Shown here: positions 40,923-49,670 of the stretch, in pieces
Position numbering within the stretch: position 1 is the stretch's first letter
How the letters are laid out: every line of letters begins with the position of its first letter
NCBI RefSeq assembly: GCF_031453975.1
Contig: NZ_JAVDPW010000006.1
Coordinates: 1-64,000 of the forward strand
Length of the DNA: 64,000 nucleotides
Direction of reading: 5' to 3'
From: Inquilinus ginsengisoli_A
Lineage (GTDB): Bacteria; Pseudomonadota; Alphaproteobacteria; DSM-16000; Inquilinaceae
The notes under the pieces: model-generated
Told to the model about the DNA's origin: nothing
What the model saw: only the letters and a program-made list of their open reading frames with translations
Databases searched by the model: none
Position numbers and translations under genes: made by a program

Positions 40923-43241
40923 ATGAAGTTCCTGAAGCCGGTGGCGGTCGTGCTGGCGCTGCTCCCGCTATGCATCGCCGCGTCCACCAGCTTCGCCCGG
41001 GCCGCCGATGACGGCCCGGTCACGCTTGCGGTCCCGGCCGGCACCTTCGCGATCGACCCGGCGACCCTCGCGGTGTCGCTGCGCACCGCCGATGGCGCGG
41101 AGTTGACGCTGGCCGCACCGGCCTTCGCCCCGGCGCGGGTGACCGGCCGGACCGACCATGGCTGGCACCTGGTCGCCGGTGACGACGGCTTCGCTGTCGA
41201 GGCCGGGGTCGAAGGCGACGCGCTGCGCCTGTCGATCCGCTCCGACCGGCCGGCGACCCTGGCCTGGCCGCAAACTGCCGACCCCGCCGGCATCACCGCC
41301 TATGCCATGCCCTTCGGCGAAGGCAGCTACGTCCTGGCCGACGACCCGGCCTGGCTGGACTGGCTGGTGCGGCGCTACGAGCCCGGCAGCCTGGCCGAGG
41401 CGCTGTCGATGCCGGTCTGGACCGAGCTGCGCGGCGACCGCTCGATCAGCTGGATCGTCGAGACCCCGTTCAACACCGGCTTCGGCATCGTCGCGGCAGC
41501 GGGCCGGCCGCGGCCGCAACTGACCCACGACTTCACCCGGTTGGCGCCCGGCGCGCCCTATGTGGTGCGCATCGTGCCCGGCCCCGCCGACCCGCTGGCC
41601 GGCGCGCGGGCCTATCGCGCCTGGCTGCAGGCGACCGGCGCCTTCGTTCCGCTGGCCGACAAGATCGCGGCACTGCCGGACACCGCCAGGCTGGGCGGTG
41701 CGCCGCACATCTACCTCTGGGGCAAGGGGCCGCTGAAGCCGGAGGACGTGCTGCAATGGCGCGCCTTCATCCGGCTGTTCCAGCAGAAGAAGGCCGACCC
41801 CGCCCATCTCACCGGCCGGCTGTGGCAGGGCTTCGACGCCGACACCCGGGTCGAGTTCGAAGGCGCGTTCAGGGATGCCGCCGGCAGCGCCGGCTTCGTC
41901 GCGCCCTATCGGCGGGCGGCGCTGGTCCGGGCGGTGAATGACGGGCTGCGCCGGGCCGTGCCGATGGCGGCGGTCGATCCGTTGCCGGGCGGGCACGATC
42001 CGGCCGCGGAGGCGGCCTGGGCCGCCGGACCGATGCGCGCGGCCCTGGTCGACGCCTTCGGCCCGATGCTGGCGCCGCCGCAGCGCTGGGGCGGCGGGCT
42101 GTCGCTCGACACCGTCACGGCGCTGCAGAAGGCGGGGCTGACCCGGGCCTGGCTGGGCACCGAGGATTGGCGCGATGCGCTGTGGCACCCCGAGGCGGTC
42201 GCCGCCGCCAAGGCCGCGGGCTACCTGGTCGGGGCCTATGACAGCTATGGCAGCGCCCACCCACCGGATCTGGTCGAGACCTGGCCGACGGCACAGATGG
42301 GCGCCGACCTCGCCGCCGCCGGCTATCGCGGGCTCGACGGCAAACTGGCCACCGGCTTCGCTGGCCGCGGCGTCTATGTCAGCGCAACGGCGGCGGAGCC
42401 CTATGCCCGGCGGCGGATGGCGGCGGTGGCCAAGGCGGCCGGGCTGGACAGCCTGTTCCTCGACGTCGACGCCACCGGGTTGGCGTTCGACGACACCACG
42501 CCCGGCCGCGAGACCAGCGCGGCGCAGGATGCCGAGGTCCGCCGCCGGCGGCTGGCCACTGCCGCGTCGCTCGGCCTCGTGGTCGGCAGCGAGGGCGGGT
42601 CGTCGCTGTTCGCGGCGCAGATCGCCTTCGCCCATGGCATGACCACCGTGCCCTTCGCCTGGATGGACCCTGACATCAAGGACAAGCGGTCGCCCTTCTA
42701 CCGCGGCAACTACTGGCCGCCCGAGACGCCGTCGCTGTACTTCACCCCGGTGCCGCTGAAGCCGGCGATCGCCCGCGTCGTCACCGATCCGCGCTTCCGC
42801 CTGCCGCTCTACGAGATCGCGCTGCACGACAGCGTGGTGACCACCCATCACTGGGAATACGGCTCGCTGAAGTTCTCGACCGAACGCGACGCCACGGCAC
42901 TGCTGCAGCTGCTGTACGCGGTGCCGCCGCTGTACCACCTGAACGCCGCGGTGCTGGACCGCGACCTGCCCCTGATCGCCGCCTATGACCGGGTGTTCCG
43001 GCCGCTGCACCAGCGGCTGTTCACGCAAGCGATGACCGGTTTCGCGGTGCTGTCGCCCGACCGGCTGCTGCAGCGCTCGACCTTCGCCGACGGTACGGCG
43101 GTCACGGTCAATTTCGACGTCAAGGCGCGGCCCCTGCCGGATGGCGCCACGCTGCCGGGCCGCTCCGCGCGCATCGCGTTGCCGGACCAGCCGCCGCAGA
43201 CGGTCGAGATCGGCGCGATCCTCAAGCCGCCGGCAAAATAG
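40923..43241 (+). CDS. Large secreted glycoside-hydrolase-like protein
   Basis: The 772-residue product has a signal peptide (FLKPVAVVLALLPLCIAASTSFARA, cut before ADDG). An N-terminal beta-rich domain of about 240 residues is followed by a TIM-barrel-like part. Within the latter, GLDSLFLDVDATG (Asp514, Asp516) and LVVGSEGGSSLF (Glu557) look like a nucleophile and acid pair, as in GH101/GH129-type glycosidases. A beta-sandwich end follows (SPDRLLQRSTFADGTAVTVNFD). The polysaccharide target is unknown and the family assignment is tentative. ATG 40923 is used, as the frame opened by TTG 40911 adds only four residues. The solute-binding protein gene follows 91 bases downstream, perhaps for uptake of products. 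Confidence 0.68.
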   Translation: MKFLKPVAVVLALLPLCIAASTSFARAADDGPVTLAVPAGTFAIDPATLAVSLRTADGAELTLAAPAFAPARVTGRTDHGWHLVAGDDGFAVEAGVEGDALRLSIRSDRPATLAWPQTADPAGITAYAMPFGEGSYVLADDPAWLDWLVRRYEPGSLAEALSMPVWTELRGDRSISWIVETPFNTGFGIVAAAGRPRPQLTHDFTRLAPGAPYVVRIVPGPADPLAGARAYRAWLQATGAFVPLADKIAALPDTARLGGAPHIYLWGKGPLKPEDVLQWRAFIRLFQQKKADPAHLTGRLWQGFDADTRVEFEGAFRDAAGSAGFVAPYRRAALVRAVNDGLRRAVPMAAVDPLPGGHDPAAEAAWAAGPMRAALVDAFGPMLAPPQRWGGGLSLDTVTALQKAGLTRAWLGTEDWRDALWHPEAVAAAKAAGYLVGAYDSYGSAHPPDLVETWPTAQMGADLAAAGYRGLDGKLATGFAGRGVYVSATAAEPYARRRMAAVAKAAGLDSLFLDVDATGLAFDDTTPGRETSAAQDAEVRRRRLATAASLGLVVGSEGGSSLFAAQIAFAHGMTTVPFAWMDPDIKDKRSPFYRGNYWPPETPSLYFTPVPLKPAIARVVTDPRFRLPLYEIALHDSVVTTHHWEYGSLKFSTERDATALLQLLYAVPPLYHLNAAVLDRDLPLIAAYDRVFRPLHQRLFTQAMTGFAVLSPDRLLQRSTFADGTAVTVNFDVKARPLPDGATLPGRSARIALPDQPPQTVEIGAILKPPAK

Positions 43242-43332
43242 GCGCATCCGTCAAACTGTGAGCGAATCCGCCTAGTCGTCGTCGCGCCGCCGACCTACCA
43301 TCGGACCGCCCGACAAACAGGGGGTGCACACA

Positions 43333-44925
43333 ATGAAAACAACCATTCGCGGCCTGGTGGCCGCGATCGTGATCGGCTGTGCCGCGGCGCTGCCGGCGGT
43401 GGCCGAGACGCCCAAGGACACGCTGGTCCAGGCCTACCGCATCGACGATATCATCACGCTCGATCCGGCCGAGGTGTTCGAGTTCTCGACCAGCGAGTAC
43501 GTCGCCCAGGTCTATGACCGCCTCATCTACTACAACGCCAAGGACCCGGCCCATTTCACCCCCGGCATCGCCGAAAGCTGGACGGTCTCGGATGACGGCA
43601 CGACCTACAGCTTCAAGATCCGCGACGGGGTGAAGTTCCAGTCCGGCAACCTGCTGACGGCGGAGGACGCGGCCTTTTCGCTGCGCCGCGCCATCAAGCT
43701 GAATTTGGGGCCGGCCTTCATCATCGGCCAGTTCGGCCTGACCGCCGACAATGTCGACGGCATGGTCACCGCGCCGGATGCGCGGACGCTGGTGTTCAAG
43801 ACCGACAAGGCCTACGCGCCCAGCTTCGTGCTCAACTGCCTCAGCGCCACGGTCGGCGCGGTGGTCGATTCCAAGCTGGTCGAGGCCAACGCCAAGGACG
43901 GCGATTTCGGCCATGGCTGGCTGAACACCCATTCGGCCGGCACCGGCGCCTACAAGCTGGTGACCTGGAAGCCGAATGAGAGCCTGGTGCTCGAGCGGTT
44001 CGACGACTACTGGCAGGGCAAGCCCGGCTTCCGCCGGATCTTCTACCGCCATGTGCTCGACCCGACCTCGCAGCTTCTGCTGCTGCAGAAGGGCGACATC
44101 GACATCGCCCGCGGCCTGACCGGCGAGCAGATCGAATCGCTGAAGTCGAGCCCCGACATCACGCTGCAGGAGGTGCCGCGCGGCGCCATCTGGTACCTCG
44201 CGATGAACACCCTGACCGAGCCCTTGAAGAAGGTCGAGGTCCGGCAGGCCCTGAAGTACCTGATCGACTACCAGGGCATGGCCAACAGCTTCATGAAGGG
44301 CAGGGGCGTGCTGCAGGAGCATTTCCTGCCCAGGGGCTTCCTCGGCGCGCTGGACGACCAGCCGTTCTCGCTCGACGTCGCCAAGGCCAAGGCGCTGCTG
44401 GCCCAGGGCGGCTATCCCGACGGCTTCAAGATCACCATGGACGTGACCGACGGGTCGCCCAACCTCGACATGGCGCAGTCGATCCAGTCGACCTTCGCCA
44501 AGGCCGGGGTGGAGCTGCAGATCATCGCCTCGGACGACAAGCAGCAGACCAGCCGGATCCGTGCCCGCAAGCACGAGACCGCGATCGGCCGCTGGGGCCC
44601 GGACTACCAGGACCCGCACACCAACGCCCAGACCTTCGCCATGAATGTCGACAACGGCGACAACCCGCCGATGAAGACCTCGGCCTGGCGCAACGCCTGG
44701 GACATTCCGGACCTGACCAAGGAGACCGCGGCCGCGGTGCTGGAGACCGACACCGCCAAGCGCCAGGCGCTGTACGAGGCACTGCAGCGCAAGGTGGAGC
44801 AGACCTCGCCCTTCGCCTTCATGTTCCAGCAGGTCGAGGTGGTGGCGGCCCGCAAGAATGTCCAGGGCCTGATCTGGGGCCCGGGGACGGAGAACGACTT
44901 CTTCTGGCAGGGGAAGAAGGAGTAG
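43333..44925 (+). CDS. ABC transporter solute-binding protein, family 5 (peptide/opine/sugar type)
   Basis: The 530-residue periplasmic protein has a signal peptide (GLVAAIVIGCAAALPAVA, cut before ETPK). It shows the family 5 sequence LAESWTVSDDGTTYSFKIRDGVKF in a variant form, the GTGAYKL motif, and EVRQALKYLIDYQGM followed by YPDGFKI. Such proteins bind oligopeptides, glutathione, opines or oligosaccharides. No permease or ATPase gene lies next to it; the nearest complete system of this type is in the amide operon (47.8-53.2 kb), which has its own binding protein. ATG 43333 follows CAGGGGGTG. A strong terminator follows the stop. Confidence 0.9.
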   Translation: MKTTIRGLVAAIVIGCAAALPAVAETPKDTLVQAYRIDDIITLDPAEVFEFSTSEYVAQVYDRLIYYNAKDPAHFTPGIAESWTVSDDGTTYSFKIRDGVKFQSGNLLTAEDAAFSLRRAIKLNLGPAFIIGQFGLTADNVDGMVTAPDARTLVFKTDKAYAPSFVLNCLSATVGAVVDSKLVEANAKDGDFGHGWLNTHSAGTGAYKLVTWKPNESLVLERFDDYWQGKPGFRRIFYRHVLDPTSQLLLLQKGDIDIARGLTGEQIESLKSSPDITLQEVPRGAIWYLAMNTLTEPLKKVEVRQALKYLIDYQGMANSFMKGRGVLQEHFLPRGFLGALDDQPFSLDVAKAKALLAQGGYPDGFKITMDVTDGSPNLDMAQSIQSTFAKAGVELQIIASDDKQQTSRIRARKHETAIGRWGPDYQDPHTNAQTFAMNVDNGDNPPMKTSAWRNAWDIPDLTKETAAAVLETDTAKRQALYEALQRKVEQTSPFAFMFQQVEVVAARKNVQGLIWGPGTENDFFWQGKKE

Positions 44926-44930
44926 GGGCA

Positions 44931-44970
44931 GAGGCCGGGTCCGCTGTGGCGGACCCGGCCTCTTCAATTT
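44931..44970. terminator. Strong terminator shared by two convergent genes
   Basis: The arms GAGGCCGGGTCCGC (44931-44944) and GCGGACCCGGCCTC (44949-44962) form a perfect 14-base stem with a 4-base loop, followed by TTCAATTT. It ends the solute-binding protein transcript and overlaps the end of the GIY-YIG gene on the other strand. Confidence 0.85.
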
Positions 44971-46043
44971 CTGGGCGACTTACGGAACCGGCTCCAAAAC
45001 TGGGCTTCCCGGGTCTCGGGGTCCGGAGCTTCATAGGCGGCGGTGACGAGCGCGGAGCAGTGCGATCGGCTGAAGTTCGTCGGCCCCTTGTTCATCAGTC
45101 GAAGATTGAACAGGCGAATGCTCCTGGCGATGTCCTCGTCTCGGAGAATTCGCAGCGGATCATCGTTCCAAAAGGCATGGAGCGATATCTGATCGGATCC
45201 GCCTGGCTTGTAGTGGAAATCATCAAACTCTGCGTCTATACGCCGAGCGACTCGCGAAAGGCCACCAGGGGCTGCCTCCAGGGGCGATCTTGCGCATCGG
45301 AGCCAAATTTCCGCATCCTCGCCGTCGCCTGCAACCCACATCACCTCTTGCCAAAACAAGTTGAGACGGTAGAGGGACCCCGGTCGTTCCTTTGTGCCGT
45401 TTCCAAGAGCGGTGAGTGACCAGAACGATATTTCCGAGCTCTTTGGAGATGGAATGAGATTATTTATATAATATTGCAGGAATGATAGATGTGGATCAAT
45501 TGTACATATCTTCAGAAGCTTGTCGAACGATCGCAGTGACCGTGCGTCGATTGCTGCATCTTGAGCGCGATTGACGCTTCCGTTTTCCTTAAGCTTACGA
45601 TCAAGCCAGAGATCTTGCTGGTCCTTAGGCATGATCGCTTCGAAGTCAGACCCGGGCTGAGGAATGCTGGTGAAGGTAACATTCCTCAAGCCAAAGCCGG
45701 CGCGCTCCAGGCGATAGATTAGCGTGCGTTCGCTCTGATCGAGTTCGGATTTTTTGAGTCTTTGGAACCTGATCGTCTTGATGTCCTGGTGAATTTTTCG
45801 GTGCTGTCCGTACCGACGAACTACGTCCGTGGCTTTTCCTACATAAATCTCATTATTTTGGAACTCCATAATATAGATTCCACATCTCCTGCTTTTCTTG
45901 AACAGATCCGCGACTGAAGGGCGATTTTCGACTTCATGTGCGGGCGTAAAATTCAGATCGCCTATATGATCTACGAGAAGCATAATTCGGCCATCTCCGA
46001 TGGTAGGAAAGAAGGTAATAGAAATAAAGTGTCCGAAATTCAT
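44964..46043 (-). CDS. GIY-YIG nuclease-domain protein of foreign base composition
   Basis: The 359-residue protein has a GIY-YIG domain near its N-terminus: CGIYIMEFQNNEIYVGKATDV (GIY at 55-57, YVG at 67-69) and the RRYGQHRK helix with its Arg. A downstream Glu in SELDQSERTLIYRLERAG would be the metal ligand. The remaining 230 residues are unlike homing endonucleases or UvrC and have no recognised domain. Base composition is near 50% GC, far below the flanks, with many A/T-ending codons, so the gene was probably acquired. Start is ATG 46043, with ATG 45983 (MLLVDH) as an alternative. It has no partner genes. A nicking or restriction-like role against invading DNA is conceivable but unsupported. 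Confidence 0.82.
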   Translation of the reverse strand: MNFGHFISITFFPTIGDGRIMLLVDHIGDLNFTPAHEVENRPSVADLFKKSRRCGIYIMEFQNNEIYVGKATDVVRRYGQHRKIHQDIKTIRFQRLKKSELDQSERTLIYRLERAGFGLRNVTFTSIPQPGSDFEAIMPKDQQDLWLDRKLKENGSVNRAQDAAIDARSLRSFDKLLKICTIDPHLSFLQYYINNLIPSPKSSEISFWSLTALGNGTKERPGSLYRLNLFWQEVMWVAGDGEDAEIWLRCARSPLEAAPGGLSRVARRIDAEFDDFHYKPGGSDQISLHAFWNDDPLRILRDEDIARSIRLFNLRLMNKGPTNFSRSHCSALVTAAYEAPDPETREAQFWSRFRKSPRN

Positions 46044-46133
46044 AGTATGATGAAATTAATTTGAAGTAAATTCACCAAGCGCGAACGGTCGCCGTCGCGA
46101 CCGGCCAGCATCGGATATGCCGTTTCCCTCTCT

Positions 46134-46221
46134 GTCATTGCCCGGCTTGACCGGGCAATCCAGGGGCCACCACGAGCCGCTCTGACCGCCCCTGGATGCC
46201 ACGGTCAAGCCGTGGCATGAC
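46134..46221. repeat. REP-like inverted repeat (GTCATTGCCCGGCTTGACCGG type)
   Basis: Two palindromic halves are bounded by GTCAT and ATGAC: GCCCGGCTTGACCGGGC at the left and GCCACGGTCAAGCCGTGGC at the right, with CCAGGGGC/GCCCCTGG between. This is the classic alphaproteobacterial dispersed repeat. It lies just upstream of the GIY-YIG gene. Confidence 0.85.
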
Positions 46222-46270
46222 AAGGAAGGGAAGGGCCGACGACGGACGGCCTCTCCGCCTGAAGAGAGCC

Positions 46271-46392
46271 CTATGCCGCCTCTCTGGCCACCATGTGCCC
46301 GCCGACGACATCGGCCAGGTCGACAGGAACGGGCTGGTACCCGATCGGCCGCACCGGGCTCGGCACCTCGCCGGACAGGCGCTGGAAGCGGA
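46271..46392 (-). pseudogene. Detached 3' end of the fused ABC ATPase gene
   Basis: On the minus strand this stretch encodes FQRLSGEVPSPVRPIGYQP and then VDLADVVGGHMVAREAA before a stop. It matches the end of the intact ATPase at 47807 (FQRLSGEVPSPVRPVGYQPV, then DLADVGGGHLVAREAA and stop). DNA identity is high over about 115 bases and ends abruptly on the upstream side at about 46392; on the other side it ends at the stop codon. The copy is in the same orientation as the intact gene, and the P450 gene lies between the two. Confidence 0.85.
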
Positions 46393-46558
46393 TGAGCGCC
46401 CTGCCGATACCGGCCCTCCAGTCCGATCCGGCGGCCTCGGCCGTGCTGCCCCCTTCAAGGTCGAGGCGCAGCCTGTGACGGCTGTAGCGAAAAGGCCGGG
46501 CCTGGACATGCCCCTGTAATCCGGTTGCGCGATGGTCCTCCAGATCTTGGAGGTGCTT

Positions 46559-47797
46559 ATGCAAACCCGTCCTGGTGACGCCCCTACGGCCCTGATCTCC
46601 GCGGACCGTGATCTGCCGGTCCTCACGGAGGAGCAGTTCAGCGACGACCCGCATGCGACGTTCCGGTCCTACCGTGCCGACCATCCCGTCGTCGCTCACG
46701 AGGCCGGCAGCTGCTTTGTGCTGCGCCTGGGCGATATCGAGCGCCTCAGCAAGGATCCCCGCCTCGGGGCCACCGGGACCGCGTTTCCGAAGATGTTGGG
46801 CGTTGTGGATGGAGCGCTGTTCGAAAACTTCGAGTACGGCATGCTGACAGCCAATGGCGATGTGCATCGCCGGCGGCGAGCCCCGTTCTCACGGACATTC
46901 GCAGCCCGCACCATGGCCGAGCTTCGACCCTTGATCCGGCAAGCGGCGGAGGGGCTGATCGAGGAATGGCATGCGGCCGGACGTGTCGAGTTCGTGGAGC
47001 ATTTCGCATCTCGACTGCCAGCACTGGTGATCAGCGATATCCTGGGGTTGCCGCGGGCGGACATCCCGACCTTCACCCGGCACGTCTATGATGCGACCCG
47101 CTTCATCAGCCTCAGCGTCCGACCCGAGGACATCCCGGTGGCCGAAGAGGCGACGCGGCAACTGCTGGAATACGCAAAGACCATGCTCGACGACAGGCGT
47201 CGGCAGCCTCGCGACGATTTCCTGTCGAGGTTTTTGGCCGCGGCCGATGAAGCCGGGGAGCTGTCGCCACTCGAGATGCTGTACCAGATCGTCCAGCTGA
47301 TCATCGGCGGCACGGATACGACCCGGGTGGCCATCGTCATGCAGGTCTCCCTCCTGCTGCAGCACCAGGAGCAGTGGGACGCGGTCTGTCGCGATGCTGC
47401 GCTGATCCCCGCGGCGGTGGCGGAGAGCCTGCGATACGAGCCCAGCGTGGCATCGACCGGGAGAATGTCGGCCGAGGACATCGAGGTCGACGGCGTCGTG
47501 ATCCCGGCCGGGAGGCTAATCGCCTTGTCGGCCATGTCCGGCATGCGCGACGAACGGGTCTATGCCGACCCCGACGTGTTCGACATCCATCGGACGGTGC
47601 CGACGCGCCTGCATCCGGTGTTCGGCGGCGGCGCGCATCGCTGCATCGGCGAGGCCCTGGCCCGGATCGAGCTGGAGGAAAGCCTGGGCGCGCTGGCCGC
47701 CGCCATCCCGCAGCTCCGGCTGGAGGTGGCGCCGACGATCCGGGGCTACACCGGCATCCGCCGCGTCGACCACATGCACCTGTCCTGGAGGGTATAA
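46559..47797 (+). CDS. Cytochrome P450
   Basis: The 412-residue soluble P450 has the I-helix oxygen-activation motif IIGGTDTTRV (near residues 247-256), the K-helix E-x-x-R in ESLRYEP, and the heme-binding loop VFGGGAHRCIGEALARIELEE with Cys362 as thiolate ligand. It needs ferredoxin and ferredoxin-reductase partners, which are not found nearby, and the substrate cannot be predicted. ATG 46559 follows GGAGG at a 5-base spacing; an in-frame ATG at 46532 lacks this. It sits between the intact fused ATPase 3' end (10 bases from its stop) and the detached copy, as if inserted at the ATPase gene end. Confidence 0.95.
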   Translation: MQTRPGDAPTALISADRDLPVLTEEQFSDDPHATFRSYRADHPVVAHEAGSCFVLRLGDIERLSKDPRLGATGTAFPKMLGVVDGALFENFEYGMLTANGDVHRRRRAPFSRTFAARTMAELRPLIRQAAEGLIEEWHAAGRVEFVEHFASRLPALVISDILGLPRADIPTFTRHVYDATRFISLSVRPEDIPVAEEATRQLLEYAKTMLDDRRRQPRDDFLSRFLAAADEAGELSPLEMLYQIVQLIIGGTDTTRVAIVMQVSLLLQHQEQWDAVCRDAALIPAAVAESLRYEPSVASTGRMSAEDIEVDGVVIPAGRLIALSAMSGMRDERVYADPDVFDIHRTVPTRLHPVFGGGAHRCIGEALARIELEESLGALAAAIPQLRLEVAPTIRGYTGIRRVDHMHLSWRV

Positions 47798-47806
47798 CCC
47801 TCGCGG

Positions 47807-49585
47807 TCAGGCCGCCTCCCGCGCCACCAGATGGCCGCCGCCGACATCGGCCAGGTCGACATGGACCGGCTGGTACCCGACCGGCCGCACCGGGCTCGGC
47901 ACCTCGCCGGAGAGGCGCTGGAAATGGTCCCGGCGGCGGCGCGGGTCGGCGATCGGCACCGCCTGCATCAGCGTCCGCGTGTAGGGGTGGCGCGGATCCT
48001 CGAAGATCTGCCGCCGCGTCCCGGTCTCGACGATCTGGCCGAGATACATCACCGCGACCCGGTGGCTGATCTGCTCCACCACCGCCATGTCGTGCGAAAT
48101 GAAGAGATAGGCGAGGCCGAGATCGGCCTGCAGCTCGTGCAGCAGGTCCAGCACCTGGGCCTGGACCGAGACGTCGAGCGCCGAGACCGATTCGTCGGCG
48201 ACGATGGCCTTGGGCGACAGGCTCAGCGCCCGGGCGATGCAGATGCGCTGGCGCTGGCCGCCGGAGAATTCATGCGGGTGGCGGTGGCGTAGCTCCGGCG
48301 CCAGCCCGACCCGGCGGAACAGCCATTCCACCCGGTCGATCAGCTCGGCGCCCTTGGCCAGGCCATGGATCACCAGCGGTTCGGCCACCAGTTCGCCCAC
48401 GGTCATGCGCGGGTCGAGTGAGGCGTAGGGATCCTGGAACACCATCTGGATGTTCCGGCGCAGCGGCTTCAGGGCGGTGGCGTCCAGCCCGGCGGCCTCG
48501 ACCCCGTCGATCCGGATCGATCCCTGCCAGCCGACCAGCCCCATCAGCGCCTTGCCGGTGGTGGACTTGCCGCAGCCGCTTTCGCCGACCAGGGCCAGCG
48601 TCTCGCCCGGCGCGACGGTGAAGGACAGCTTCTCCACCGCATGCACGCGCTTGACCGTGCGCTGCAGCAGCCCGCCGGCGATGTCGAAGCGCACGGTCAG
48701 GTCGCGGACCTCGATGGCGGCATCGCCCGATGCCGCGGCCGGCGCGGCGGTCGCCCGCAGCGGCGCGTCGCGGCCGGCCATCTGGCCCAGCTTGGGCACG
48801 GCGTCCAGCAGGCGGCGGGTGTAGTCGTGCTGCGGCGCCTCGAACAGCGGCATCACCAGCCCGCTTTCGACCATCCGCCCCTGATGCATCACGATCACCC
48901 GGTCGGCCACTTCGGCCACCACGCCCATGTCATGGGTGATCAGCACCAGGGCGGTGCCGAACTGGCGCTGCAGGTCGCGCATCAGCTCCAGGATCTGGGC
49001 CTGGATGGTGACATCAAGCGCCGTGGTCGGCTCATCGGCGATCAGCACCTTGGGCCGGCAGGCCAGGGCCATGGCGATCATCACCCGCTGGCGCATGCCC
49101 CCCGACAGCTCGTGCGGGTACTGCGTCAGCCGGCGTTCCGGCTCGGCGATGCGCACCGCCTCCAGCGCCTCCAGCGCCAGCCGCCGCGCCTCGCCGCCAT
49201 CGACGCGGCGATGGGCGCGGATGGCCTCCTTGATCTGGCGGCCGACCGACATGACCGGATTCAGGCTGGTCATCGGCTCCTGGAAGATCATCGCGATCTC
49301 GCCGCCGCGCACCCGCCGCATCTGCCGTTCGGGCAGGGCCAGCAGGTCGCGACCCTCCAGCAGCACCTGGCCGCCGGCGACCCGCGCCATCGGCTGCGGC
49401 AGCAGGCCCATGATCGACAGCGAGGTCATCGACTTGCCGCTGCCCGATTCCCCGGCGATGCACAGCGTCTCGCCGGGGTTCAGGTCGAAGCTCAGATCCT
49501 CGACCACCAGCCTCGGCCCCGCCGGCGTCGCCACCTGGGTGCTGAGGTGGCGGACGCTGAGGAGGGGGGTGTTTCCCGCAGTCAC
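47807..49585 (-). CDS. Fused dual ABC ATPase of peptide/amide-type importer (DppDF-like)
   Basis: The 592-residue protein joins the two ATPases of a Dpp/Opp-type importer. The N-half has Walker A GESGSGKSM, signature LSGGMRQR and LIADEPTTALDVT; the C-half has Walker A GESGCGKST, signature FSGGQRQR and IVADESVSALDVS. After each half there is an oligopeptide-ATPase C-terminal segment, the last being the FQRLSGEVPSP-GYQP tail. The start is a GTG at 49585. It is the last gene of the amiC-led operon. A long hairpin separates it from the amidase gene. Its 3' end is duplicated at 46271-46392. Confidence 0.93.
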   Translation of the reverse strand: MTAGNTPLLSVRHLSTQVATPAGPRLVVEDLSFDLNPGETLCIAGESGSGKSMTSLSIMGLLPQPMARVAGGQVLLEGRDLLALPERQMRRVRGGEIAMIFQEPMTSLNPVMSVGRQIKEAIRAHRRVDGGEARRLALEALEAVRIAEPERRLTQYPHELSGGMRQRVMIAMALACRPKVLIADEPTTALDVTIQAQILELMRDLQRQFGTALVLITHDMGVVAEVADRVIVMHQGRMVESGLVMPLFEAPQHDYTRRLLDAVPKLGQMAGRDAPLRATAAPAAASGDAAIEVRDLTVRFDIAGGLLQRTVKRVHAVEKLSFTVAPGETLALVGESGCGKSTTGKALMGLVGWQGSIRIDGVEAAGLDATALKPLRRNIQMVFQDPYASLDPRMTVGELVAEPLVIHGLAKGAELIDRVEWLFRRVGLAPELRHRHPHEFSGGQRQRICIARALSLSPKAIVADESVSALDVSVQAQVLDLLHELQADLGLAYLFISHDMAVVEQISHRVAVMYLGQIVETGTRRQIFEDPRHPYTRTLMQAVPIADPRRRRDHFQRLSGEVPSPVRPVGYQPVHVDLADVGGGHLVAREAA

Positions 49586-49605
49586 GATTGTAAGCCAGGT
49601 TTCTG

Positions 49606-49638
49606 CGTAGTCTCTCCCGCCTGGCGGGAGAGGCTACG
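49606..49638. repeat. Long hairpin between amidase and ATPase genes
   Basis: CGTAGTCTCTCCCGCC pairs with GGCGGGAGAGGCTACG with one mismatch around a 1-base centre. This kind of CTCTCCCGCC/GGCGGGAGAG palindrome is common between genes. Placed inside an operon it could lower transcription into the ATPase gene or stabilise the upstream mRNA. Confidence 0.6.
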
Positions 49639-49670
49639 CGGCAGCTCTTTTTCGAACGGCAGCTCGATCA

